Assembly: GCA_000952975.1 (NCBI GenBank) | Contig: LM997412.1 | Span: 620,001-684,000, forward strand | DNA length: 64,000 nucleotides | Direction: 5' to 3' | Source of the DNA: Peptoniphilus sp. ING2-D1G | GTDB lineage: Bacteria > Bacillota > Clostridia > Tissierellales > Peptoniphilaceae | Shown here: positions 18,741 to 27,079 of the stretch, piece by piece | Position numbering within the stretch: position 1 is the first letter of the stretch | How the letters are laid out: the number at the start of each line of letters is the position of its first letter | The notes under the pieces: model-generated | Seen by the model: the letters and a program-made list of their open reading frames with translations, nothing else | Database searches by the model: none | Told to the model about the DNA's origin: nothing | Program-made: the position numbers and the translations under genes

Positions 18741-19778
18741 ATGAAAATAGTTCATATGGCGGATGTGCATTTAGGTAGATTTTATAAAGGGAAGCTAACC
18801 ATGGATCTCGCATCGAAAAGAAGAGAAGAGCTTTGGCAAACCTTTGAAAAGAATATAAAATACATTAGAGACAATGGAGTGGATGTCTTACTTTTATGTG
18901 GAGATATATACGAAAGAGAGCACTTTACTTCATCTGATATGGATAGATTCACTTTTTTACTCAATACTTTAAAAGAAACGGAAGTTTTTATTATTGCGGG
19001 TAATCACGATTATATTGATTCTAATTCATTGATTTTAAATTGCAATTTTAATAAAAATATTCATTTATTTGTGGAAGAAGACCATTTTCAAATAAATGAT
19101 TTAAATTTAAGGGTTTATGGATTTTCATGGGACAAAGGTTTTGATTTTTCAAAGGATTTAAAATTCGAATTAGATTCTGATTTTATTAATATATTGATGC
19201 TACACGGAAGCACTCTTTCAAAAGAACATTTTTATTTGGACAAAAATGTATTAAATTCTTTAGAGTTCGACTATATTGCTTTAGGACATATTCACATCAG
19301 ACAAAAAATTACAGACAGAGCTTATTATTCGGGATCCCCTGAACCGGTCAGCTTTAAAGACATGGGAGATCACGGTTTTATTGAGATAGAATTAAAGGAT
19401 GAATTAAGCGTTGCCTTTAAAGGAGAGTCTTTGAGAAACTATATTAAGCACGAAGTATATATCAATCCGTCCATGGACTTATATGAAGTAAAGGAAATTA
19501 TAGAAGATAAATTGAAATATTGTCAAAATGATTTTAACAGAATTATTTTAAAGGGAAGATACGATGATATAGACTATTTAGTTTCTTTTTTAGAAAAGAA
19601 TTTAAATTATTTTTATTTTGAAATAGAAAACAATCTAAAAGTTTCCTACGATATTGAAGAATTGTTGATGAAAAACAAGGATAACATTTTAGGTAGATTT
19701 ATAGAATGTTCAAAGGACGATGAAAAAGTTCTTGAATATGGCATAAGGGCATTATTGGAGGCAAAAAATGAAAATTGA
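18741..19778 (+). CDS. SbcD/YhaO-like DNA exonuclease subunit (metallophosphoesterase)
   Basis: 345 residues. The calcineurin-like metal motifs are all present: MADVHLGRF (DxH), LLCGDIYERE (GDxxE-like), AGNHDYID (GNHD), LMLHGST and ALGHIHIRQ (GHxH). With the large ATPase encoded next (10-base overlap), it forms an Mre11/Rad50-type pair that processes DNA ends. The size and the partner's membrane-like segment match the Bacillus YhaO/YhaN type more than SbcCD. The C-terminal 120 residues are a capping/ATPase-contact region. Confidence 0.87.
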   Translation: MKIVHMADVHLGRFYKGKLTMDLASKRREELWQTFEKNIKYIRDNGVDVLLLCGDIYEREHFTSSDMDRFTFLLNTLKETEVFIIAGNHDYIDSNSLILNCNFNKNIHLFVEEDHFQINDLNLRVYGFSWDKGFDFSKDLKFELDSDFINILMLHGSTLSKEHFYLDKNVLNSLEFDYIALGHIHIRQKITDRAYYSGSPEPVSFKDMGDHGFIEIELKDELSVAFKGESLRNYIKHEVYINPSMDLYEVKEIIEDKLKYCQNDFNRIILKGRYDDIDYLVSFLEKNLNYFYFEIENNLKVSYDIEELLMKNKDNILGRFIECSKDDEKVLEYGIRALLEAKNEN

Positions 19779-22116
19779 AAAGTTGGATTTAATTGCCTTT
19801 GGGAAATTCAAAGATTTTCATATAAACTTAGAGGAAGGTATAAATGTCATAAAAGGAAACAACGAAAGCGGCAAATCAACTATTTCGGCCTTTATCAGAG
19901 GTATATTCTACGGTTTTGTGAAGGACTCACTTAAGAAAAGAAGCTATGAGAACGACAAGTTTAAGTACAAACCCTGGATACATGAAGAATACAGAGGCTA
20001 TATTATTCTTGAGTATAAGAACGAAACATACAGAGTAGAAAGAGATTTTGAGAATTCAGAAATCAGTTTGACAAATTTAACTAAATCATATGATCTTTCA
20101 AAAGATGAAAGATTATTTAAATATTCAAAAGTTGCTCAGCCGGGAGCATTGTTTTTCGATGTAAACAGTCGTGTTTTTTCAAATACCTTCTATATAGGTC
20201 AATTGGAATCGGAAGTGGCTCAGGGAAGCTATGAAAGCTTAAAGGAGAAATTTGAAAATTTTTTAACGACTGAAGATGAAAAATTTGATGGAAGAAAATC
20301 AGTTGAAATATTAAGGGAAAAACTCGCTCAACTGGGCAAAGAAAACAAAAAAAACAGTGAGATCGGAGAAATTTATTCAAGACTTGAAAAAACCAATGAA
20401 TATATATTGGGGTATGCGGGAATAGAAAAGGATTTAAGCGGTATAAAAAAACAACTAAAAGAGATAGAAGAAAAAATAGTTTATGCAAAGAATAGAAACC
20501 TATTGATTTCAAAGGTTGAAGATCAAAGAAAATACGACAAAATAACAGGATATCAAGAAAAAATAAAAGAGTTGGAATCAGAAATAGACGAAGATTGCAC
20601 CATTGATTATGAAACCTATGAAAAATTGACAGATTTAGAAAAGAGATATTATTTTCTTGAGAATAAATTTAAGGAGATAATGGAAAAAATCGATAAAGAT
20701 ATTGAAGAACCAAACAATGAAACATTGCAGGAATACAGAGATGACTTAATAGGCATAAGGACTTTAAACAACAGAATAAGCGAATTGAATTCTAAAAACT
20801 ATTCAAAGGAAATGAACTTTTTACTTGATGAAATAAACAGCAATAAAATTGTTTCCAACAAATATTTTTTCGTTGTGTCAATATCTTTATTAATAACGGC
20901 AACAATTTTGATGTTTTCTTTGATAAATAAAAAATATATTTTCATTGTACTCATTCCTTTTATATTGACTTATGCTTATTTGAGAGTGCAGAAATTCAGG
21001 ATATCAAAGGATTATGTCAACAGATTAAATATTAAATTAAAAGACTACAAACAAAAGTCTTACGATAAAACAGTAGAAAAGAAAAAAATCGATAAGGATT
21101 TTGATGAACTTTTTGATAAATATGAAGTGAAAATGCCTGACTTAAAATTAAGCAAGGATGAGACTATTCAAAAAAGATATGCCGTCCTTCAAGATAAATT
21201 GGAACATCTCATAAATTTGGAAAACGAAGACAGTTTTAAATACAATTTAAAAAAAGAAGAATTGAAAGTCAATGAAATTAAGCTGGAAAATATAAAATCT
21301 GAAATGCGGAAAATTGGAAAAATTGTGAAGGAAATCTGCTTAAAACACAACACAGACAGTATTGAAGATTTTAAGGACAAGTTTAACAATGGTATTATCC
21401 AAAGCTCTAAAAATTCTGAGATTAAAATCCTCACAAATAATATCGAAAATTTGCTTGGAAGCAGGAAACAAGAGTCTTTAAATCACAATATAGACTTAGA
21501 GAAAATAGAAATTGAAGAGAATATTTTAAATATTAATTCTTTGGAAATTGAAAGAGTAAAAATAAAACAGAATTTAATAAATGTCGAGAATAAATACAAG
21601 GAATATTTAGAATTATTAGATGAAAAAAAATACCTGTCATCTAAAATTGAAGAGCTTAATGAAAAGAAAGAACACCTTGAAAAAGCGGCGGAAATAATAG
21701 AAAAACTCTTAGAAAAAAATGCAGAAGAGCTTTTACCTAAAATTATAGATAAAGTTGAATTTTATCTATCCAAGATAACTAAGCAAAAGTACGGAAAAGT
21801 TATAATCGATGACAAATTCAACATAAGTATTTACGATAAGAGTAAAAAAAATTTTGTTAAATTGGAAAGTTTGAGCAATGGAACTGTGGATCAAGTGTAT
21901 TTTTCCTTCAGACTATCTGTAACTGATTATATATTTGAAGAAGTTCCGTTGATACTTGATGATCATTTCCTTCAATATGATGATCTTAGGATGGAAAATA
22001 TTTTAGACTACTTATCTGAAGAAAAAAGACAGATTATTATTTTTACTGCCACAGATAGAGAAACTAAGGCGTTGAAAAAATTAAATAAAAAATATAACTT
22101 AATTGAAATGGAGTAG
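19768..22116 (+). CDS. SbcC/YhaN-like AAA ATPase with internal hydrophobic segment
   Basis: 782 residues. Walker A GNNESGKST at 30-38, long charged coiled coils on both sides, and a C-terminal ATPase lobe with signature LSNGTVDQVYFSFRL and Walker B VPLILDDHFLQYDD. Halfway (about 366-410) are two hydrophobic helices in place of the zinc hook, the feature of YhaN-type proteins. The residue after the two acidic Walker B positions is His where Pro is common. Expected to act with the upstream nuclease at DNA ends, perhaps near the membrane. Confidence 0.86.
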   Translation: MKIEKLDLIAFGKFKDFHINLEEGINVIKGNNESGKSTISAFIRGIFYGFVKDSLKKRSYENDKFKYKPWIHEEYRGYIILEYKNETYRVERDFENSEISLTNLTKSYDLSKDERLFKYSKVAQPGALFFDVNSRVFSNTFYIGQLESEVAQGSYESLKEKFENFLTTEDEKFDGRKSVEILREKLAQLGKENKKNSEIGEIYSRLEKTNEYILGYAGIEKDLSGIKKQLKEIEEKIVYAKNRNLLISKVEDQRKYDKITGYQEKIKELESEIDEDCTIDYETYEKLTDLEKRYYFLENKFKEIMEKIDKDIEEPNNETLQEYRDDLIGIRTLNNRISELNSKNYSKEMNFLLDEINSNKIVSNKYFFVVSISLLITATILMFSLINKKYIFIVLIPFILTYAYLRVQKFRISKDYVNRLNIKLKDYKQKSYDKTVEKKKIDKDFDELFDKYEVKMPDLKLSKDETIQKRYAVLQDKLEHLINLENEDSFKYNLKKEELKVNEIKLENIKSEMRKIGKIVKEICLKHNTDSIEDFKDKFNNGIIQSSKNSEIKILTNNIENLLGSRKQESLNHNIDLEKIEIEENILNINSLEIERVKIKQNLINVENKYKEYLELLDEKKYLSSKIEELNEKKEHLEKAAEIIEKLLEKNAEELLPKIIDKVEFYLSKITKQKYGKVIIDDKFNISIYDKSKKNFVKLESLSNGTVDQVYFSFRLSVTDYIFEEVPLILDDHFLQYDDLRMENILDYLSEEKRQIIIFTATDRETKALKKLNKKYNLIEME

Positions 22117-22118
22117 GC

Positions 22119-22802
22119 ATGATTTGGGCAATAGGAGATTTGCATTTTGATCCTGTAGGGGATAAACCCATGGATATTTTTGGAATAAATTGGATAATGC
22201 ATAAAGAAAAAATTATTTCCCATTGGAAAGAGGTAGTTGCTGAAGAGGATTTGGTATTATTGGTGGGAGATATAAGTTGGGGATTAAAACTTAAGGACAG
22301 TATAGTTGATTTAGAAGAGATAGATTTTCTGCCGGGTAAGAAAATCATTTCAAAGGGCAATCACGATTACTGGTGGAGTTCCATGAATAAAATGGATGAA
22401 ATAGGACTTAAGACCATAAAATTTTTAAACAATAACAGCTATATATATGACGATATTGCCATATTCGGCACAAGGGGTTGGATTTCAAAAGACACCCCCG
22501 GTTTTACCGAAAAGGATGGGAGAATTTTTGAAAGGGAATTGAACAGATTAAAAAATTCTCACGACAGCATAACTTCATGCTCAAAAAAAATAGCTATGAT
22601 CCATTATCCACCCTTTGATCAGTCCGGAGATCTGAATGAATTTTCAAATTTTTTTAGTGAAGTAAGTACAGATTTATGCATTTACGGTCATTTACACGGA
22701 GATGGGCATAAATTTGTGATAGAGGGGGAATTTAAAAATGTAAATTACAGATGTGTAGCATCTGATTATGTAGATTTTAAATTACAGGAGGTAACAGTTT
22801 AA
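22119..22802 (+). CDS. Calcineurin-like metallophosphoesterase
   Basis: 227-residue cytosolic phosphoesterase. Metal ligand motifs: IGDLHFDP (DxH), LVGDISWG (GD), SKGNHDYWW (GNHD), MIHYPP and IYGHLHGDG (GHxH). It belongs to a small group of bacterial predicted phosphohydrolases in which a Trp-rich stretch follows GNHD; substrate unknown. It starts two bases after the SbcC-like gene and overlaps the next start by one base, so it is in the same transcript. Confidence 0.85.
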   Translation: MIWAIGDLHFDPVGDKPMDIFGINWIMHKEKIISHWKEVVAEEDLVLLVGDISWGLKLKDSIVDLEEIDFLPGKKIISKGNHDYWWSSMNKMDEIGLKTIKFLNNNSYIYDDIAIFGTRGWISKDTPGFTEKDGRIFERELNRLKNSHDSITSCSKKIAMIHYPPFDQSGDLNEFSNFFSEVSTDLCIYGHLHGDGHKFVIEGEFKNVNYRCVASDYVDFKLQEVTV

Positions 22803-23356
22803 TGGAAATTGAAAAAGAAGTTAAAATTTTGGGCATAGATGTAGTTGAAGTGGAAAAAAACCTGATAAAATTGGGAGCAAAATTAATTTCAAAGGAAGAT
22901 CAGGAGAATATAAGGGTCGATTCATCTGAAAATCCAATAGAACCCAAAGCTCAAGGATATTTGAGAATACGAACTGTAGAGGATAAAATCACGGGCAAAA
23001 GTGAAATGTATTTTACCTTTAAAAAGCATATTACTGATATTGAAATAAGAAAAAATATTGAATACACAACTAAGATTGAAAACAAAGAAGAATTGATAAA
23101 GATATTAAAAGTAATGGGATACAATATTTTTGATGTGGGATATAAAAAAAGGACGTCCTACGAATTGGAAAGCATGAGATTTGACATAGATACATGGGAT
23201 GTTAATACTTATCCAGATCCCTTTCTTGAAATAGAATTCGATAATGAAAAACACTTATATGATATACTAAATAAATTAAATATTGATAAAAGTAAAATTT
23301 CTACTAAATCCATTGCAGAACTTAAAAATTTTTATAAAAACAGTATGACATATTGA
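22802..23356 (+). CDS. CYTH-domain protein (class IV adenylate cyclase / triphosphatase type)
   Basis: 184 residues forming a CYTH tunnel fold. The EKEVK motif at the N-terminus (ExExK pattern), YLRIRT, FTFKKHI, KKRTSYEL and FLEIEFD provide the usual acidic and basic residues lining the tunnel. Members hydrolyse inorganic triphosphate or thiamine triphosphate or cyclise ATP; which applies here is not visible. Overlap with the phosphoesterase gene by one base suggests the two act together. Confidence 0.85.
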   Translation: MEIEKEVKILGIDVVEVEKNLIKLGAKLISKEDQENIRVDSSENPIEPKAQGYLRIRTVEDKITGKSEMYFTFKKHITDIEIRKNIEYTTKIENKEELIKILKVMGYNIFDVGYKKRTSYELESMRFDIDTWDVNTYPDPFLEIEFDNEKHLYDILNKLNIDKSKISTKSIAELKNFYKNSMTY

Positions 23357-23372
23357 ATTATTATGCTATAAT
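23345..23372 (+). promoter_or_regulatory. Promoter for PEP synthase
   Basis: ATGACA at 23345-23350, 16-base spacer, TATAAT at 23367-23372 with TGC before it. It overlaps the last codons of the CYTH gene. Confidence 0.65.
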
Positions 23373-23396
23373 AGTTTTGATAATAAAGGAGGATTT

Positions 23397-25772
23397 ATGG
23401 CTGGATATACTTATATTAAATGGTTTAATGAAATTTCTAAAGAAGATGTCAGTATTGTAGGTGGAAAAGGAGCCAATTTAGGCGAACTTACAAAAATGAA
23501 TTTACCTGTTCCGCCGGGATTTTGTGTTACATCTGAAGCTTACAATAAGTTTATTGAATATGCTTCATTAGATGATACGGTAAAGTTTTTAATGTCTTCC
23601 GTGGATGTGGAAGATGTAGATTCACTTTTTGAAGCATCTAAGGCGATTCAAGATAAAATAATCGAAAGCGATTTTTATCCGCAATTAGAAAGTGAAATAA
23701 AAGAAGCCTATAAAGAATTTTCTGCAAATATAGGAGTTGTCGATCCTGAGGTAGCTGTAAGATCTTCGGCAACTGCGGAAGATTTGCCTGATGCATCCTT
23801 TGCAGGTCAACAAGATACTTATCTTCACATCAGAGGCGAAGAAGAACTGTTAAAGCATGTCAGAAAGTGTTTTGCTTCACTTTGGACATCAAGAGCAATA
23901 TACTACAGAGAAAAACAAGATTTTGATCATTTTGATGTTGCCTTGTCGGTTGTAATTCAAAAAATGGTCAATTCTGAAAAGTCCGGGGTAATGTTCACAG
24001 CAAATCCTGTAAATGGAAATAAAGATGAAATGATGATAAATGCAAGTTGGGGATTAGGTGAAGCGGTAGTATCGGGAATCGTAACTCCTGATGAATATAT
24101 AATAAATAAAAAAACTAAAGAAATAGTGGAAAAAAACATATCTACAAAAAACTACATGGTAATAAAAAACAAGAGCGGAATAGGAACCGAACAAGTACTT
24201 GTTAAAGATTACTTAGGAGAAGAATATGTAGCTGGAGAATGTTTGACCGAAAAGGAAATTAAAGGCCTAATTGAACGTGGGCTTAAAGTCGAAGAATTAT
24301 ACGGAAGTGTTCAGGATACTGAGTGGGGATTTGATAAAGATACTAAGGAATTTTACTTCTTACAATCAAGACCTATTACAACCTTAAAAGATGGAGAGGA
24401 AGAAATGGAAGAAAAAGAACTTAAAAAAGAAGTATTAAAAATGCTTGTAAAAGGCTTACCGGCATCTCCGGGAATCGGAAGAGGAAAAGTAAAGCTGATT
24501 AAAGATATTTCTGAAATAAATCTCGTAGAAGATGGCGACATACTTGTAACTGAAATGACTAATCCGGATATGGTTCCAGCAATGAGAAAAGCGGCTGGAG
24601 TTGTAACAGATGAAGGTGGAAGAACTTGCCACGCTGCAATAGTATCGAGAGAACTTCAAATTCCATGTATAGTTGGTTCAAAAAATGCTACAAAAGTATT
24701 AAAGACAGGAGATACGGTAACCGTCGATGCAACAAGGGGAATCGTGTATGAAGGTGACGTATTAAAAGAAGAAAAGAAAGAAAAAAAAGCAGGAGAGGGT
24801 TCAATAACCGTTGGAGAAGATTTAACTGCAGCCATAAGAAATTTAGTTGCTCCTGTAACAGCTACTAAAATTTACATGAATTTAGGAGAACCTGAATTAA
24901 TTGAAAGATATAAGGATCTTCCCTTTGACGGAATAGGTTTGATGAGAACCGAGTTTATATTTACAAATATGATAGGAGCACATCCTATGTATCTTGTTAA
25001 AAATAATCAAGGTGACTTCATGATAGAAAAACTTGCGGAAGGAATATCTAAGGTAGCTCAAGCGATTTATCCGAGAAATATAGTTGTAAGAATGTCCGAC
25101 TTCAGAACTAACGAATTCAGAGGATTAAAGGGCGGAGACGAAGTAGAACCCATTGAAGCAAACCCGATGATAGGCTGGAGAGGCGTATCGAGATATATAT
25201 CTCCTGAATACGAAGAAGGATTTAGACTTGAATGCAGAGCCATGAAGAAAGTCAGAGAAGAATACGGATTAGACAATGTAATTGCCATGCTTCCCTTTGT
25301 CAGAACTATAGAGGAACTCGTTGAAGTTAAAGAGATTATGGCCAGCGAAGGTTTAAAACAAAACAAAAACTTTAAAATTTGGATAATGGCGGAAGTTCCT
25401 TCGGTAGTTTTCCAAGCGGAAGAATTTGCAGAACTTGTTGACGGATTCTCCATAGGCTCAAACGATCTTACACAACTTGTAATGGGTGCAGATAGAGACT
25501 CGGGAATTTTAAATAATATGGGATATTTCGATGAAAGAAACGAACCTGTAAAAAGAGCTCTTAAAATTTTAATTGAAGCTTGTAATAAAAAAGGAAAAAC
25601 ATGTTCAATTTGTGGACAAGGTCCAAGCCAATATCCTGAACTTGCAGAATATTTAGTTGAATGTGGAGTTACATCCATTAGTGTAAATCCCGATACTGTT
25701 GAATACACAAGAAGACTTATAGCTTCAGTAGAACAAAAAATGATACTTAGAAGCTTAAGAGAAAACAGATAA
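23397..25772 (+). CDS. ppsA: Phosphoenolpyruvate synthase (pyruvate, water dikinase)
   Basis: 791-residue cytosolic enzyme making PEP from pyruvate and ATP through a phosphohistidine. Order: ATP-grasp domain (VGGKGANLGELTK, AVRSSATAEDLPDASFAGQQ), swivelling domain with the active His412 in GGRTCHAAIVSREL, and the PEP-binding barrel ending in the catalytic Cys739 of CSICGQGPS. Start has an ideal AGGAGG. It supplies PEP for gluconeogenesis, in keeping with the GlpX phosphatase at 3399. Confidence 0.94.
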   Translation: MAGYTYIKWFNEISKEDVSIVGGKGANLGELTKMNLPVPPGFCVTSEAYNKFIEYASLDDTVKFLMSSVDVEDVDSLFEASKAIQDKIIESDFYPQLESEIKEAYKEFSANIGVVDPEVAVRSSATAEDLPDASFAGQQDTYLHIRGEEELLKHVRKCFASLWTSRAIYYREKQDFDHFDVALSVVIQKMVNSEKSGVMFTANPVNGNKDEMMINASWGLGEAVVSGIVTPDEYIINKKTKEIVEKNISTKNYMVIKNKSGIGTEQVLVKDYLGEEYVAGECLTEKEIKGLIERGLKVEELYGSVQDTEWGFDKDTKEFYFLQSRPITTLKDGEEEMEEKELKKEVLKMLVKGLPASPGIGRGKVKLIKDISEINLVEDGDILVTEMTNPDMVPAMRKAAGVVTDEGGRTCHAAIVSRELQIPCIVGSKNATKVLKTGDTVTVDATRGIVYEGDVLKEEKKEKKAGEGSITVGEDLTAAIRNLVAPVTATKIYMNLGEPELIERYKDLPFDGIGLMRTEFIFTNMIGAHPMYLVKNNQGDFMIEKLAEGISKVAQAIYPRNIVVRMSDFRTNEFRGLKGGDEVEPIEANPMIGWRGVSRYISPEYEEGFRLECRAMKKVREEYGLDNVIAMLPFVRTIEELVEVKEIMASEGLKQNKNFKIWIMAEVPSVVFQAEEFAELVDGFSIGSNDLTQLVMGADRDSGILNNMGYFDERNEPVKRALKILIEACNKKGKTCSICGQGPSQYPELAEYLVECGVTSISVNPDTVEYTRRLIASVEQKMILRSLRENR

Positions 25773-25786
25773 GATAAATATATAGA

Positions 25787-25806
25787 GGACGATGTTTTCA
25801 TCGTCC
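25787..25806. terminator. Hairpin between convergent genes, possible terminator
   Basis: A perfect 8-base stem (GGACGATG/CATCGTCC) with a TTTT loop right after ppsA. The following plus-strand tail is only weakly T-rich, so efficiency is uncertain. Confidence 0.55.
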
Positions 25807-25823
25807 CCTACAATTTTCATATA

Positions 25824-26366
25824 TTAATATATGTTGAAAATGCTGTCTATAAAATTTAAACTCACCATGAAAAAATACGGGGCTGTAAAGATTGATAAGT
25901 ATAGGGAGAGTTTATGAATTTCGTCCTTTGTTAAATCAGTTTTATTAAAGGAAAATTTTTTGTTAAATAAGTATATCAGCACAGCTGCAAAAAGTATAGT
26001 GATTGCCACTACTGCGAAGCTGTAGATGCTTTTTGTCGGCTCGTAAAATACCCCATCAAATAAATTATTTTGTAAATTTCCCGGCAGGATCATAGCCACG
26101 GCAAACAGTGCAATCCCCGATAGAATATCGCTTAAGAATCCCAAAAATACTACTTTGATTATAGATTTTTTATAGTTTTTTTTGATTTCTTGAATTTTTA
26201 ATTTTTTCATTCCCAATAGTATTACAATGGAGTCAATTATGAAATTTGCCGGTATTGTGAATATCCAAACCGGTGGCAAAGCGATTAAAAACCAGATGGG
26301 AAATATTATATTGTAGAGTTTATAGTTTTTTTTCTTCGGTTGTTGTCTCATTATCTTCATTTTCAC
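25824..26366 (-). CDS. Integral membrane protein of unknown function
   Basis: 180 residues with about four hydrophobic helices (near 20-50, 70-92, 112-134, 155-177) and a basic cytosolic N-terminus (QQPKKKN). No family recognised. Its start overlaps the precorrin-2-dehydrogenase-like gene by 47 bases, so translation is coupled to it. Several clustered ATG codons near 26366-26352 make the exact start uncertain. Confidence 0.6.
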   Translation of the reverse strand: MKMKIMRQQPKKKNYKLYNIIFPIWFLIALPPVWIFTIPANFIIDSIVILLGMKKLKIQEIKKNYKKSIIKVVFLGFLSDILSGIALFAVAMILPGNLQNNLFDGVFYEPTKSIYSFAVVAITILFAAVLIYLFNKKFSFNKTDLTKDEIHKLSLYLSIFTAPYFFMVSLNFIDSIFNIY

Positions 26367-27036
26367 TTGTGTAATCTTTTACAATCTCCTCTATGTCTTT
26401 ATTTATTATATTTGAATTATCCTTTTCAAATTTCTCTTCTTTTAAATCCTTTAAAAATGTTTCCATAGTGATTTTTTCTTCATAGTAAAGTTTTTTAATT
26501 ATTTCATCAATATCCGGGACATTTTTTCTGACCAATTCCGATCTGATATTATTCAATATATTTATTTTTTCTTCGTTATAATTATCAAGGAACTTTTCAA
26601 GATCATCCTTTACGATATTAGTTAAAGTGGGGTTTAATTTAAAACCTTGAAATCCTAAAGTTATTGAGTTTTTGCTTACTATATTGTCAATTATCAAATT
26701 CGAATTTGATAATATATCGCATCTTTGATAGGGTATTTTAGATTTTTTTGCCCTCTCTTCAAAGGCGGAGTTAAGATCAAAATCGTTTGTAGCTATAATC
26801 AGGTAGTCATAACTGAAAAATATAAAATCCTTTGTCAACTTTTCTTCTTTAGTTAAAAATCTGTCAGGATATTGTTTTTCCAATTCTACAATTCTTTCTA
26901 CAAAACTATCGGCTATCACATAGATTTTAAATTCTGTTTTTATCAATTGCTCTATTTTTGAAAGCGCAAGCAATCCTCCTCCCAACACTAATGCGTTTTT
27001 TCCCTTAGTATCATAACTGACAGGTAAGTACCTCAT
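26320..27036 (-). CDS. Precorrin-2 dehydrogenase-like protein (siroheme synthase N-terminal type)
   Basis: 238 residues. The opening MRYLPVSYDTKGKNALVLGGG, then IIATNDFDLNS and the RCDILSNSN and KNSITLGFQGFKLNPTLTN stretches follow the NAD-binding domain and dimer region of SirC/Met8/CysG-N. The last 50 residues are a highly acidic tail that the enzymes lack. GAGGAGG sits upstream of the ATG at 27036. No other tetrapyrrole gene is in the window, so its substrate is open; it may be a siroheme enzyme or a NAD-binding paralogue. Confidence 0.7.
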   Translation of the reverse strand: MRYLPVSYDTKGKNALVLGGGLLALSKIEQLIKTEFKIYVIADSFVERIVELEKQYPDRFLTKEEKLTKDFIFFSYDYLIIATNDFDLNSAFEERAKKSKIPYQRCDILSNSNLIIDNIVSKNSITLGFQGFKLNPTLTNIVKDDLEKFLDNYNEEKINILNNIRSELVRKNVPDIDEIIKKLYYEEKITMETFLKDLKEEKFEKDNSNIINKDIEEIVKDYTSENEDNETTTEEKKL

Positions 27037-27079
27037 AATATTCCTCCTCATATTTAAATATTAATACATCAATATTTTA

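Noticed and set aside
25067-25801. Long open frame opposite ppsA
   Set aside because: It is a mirror of the strongly supported coding strand and lacks a ribosome site and family motifs.
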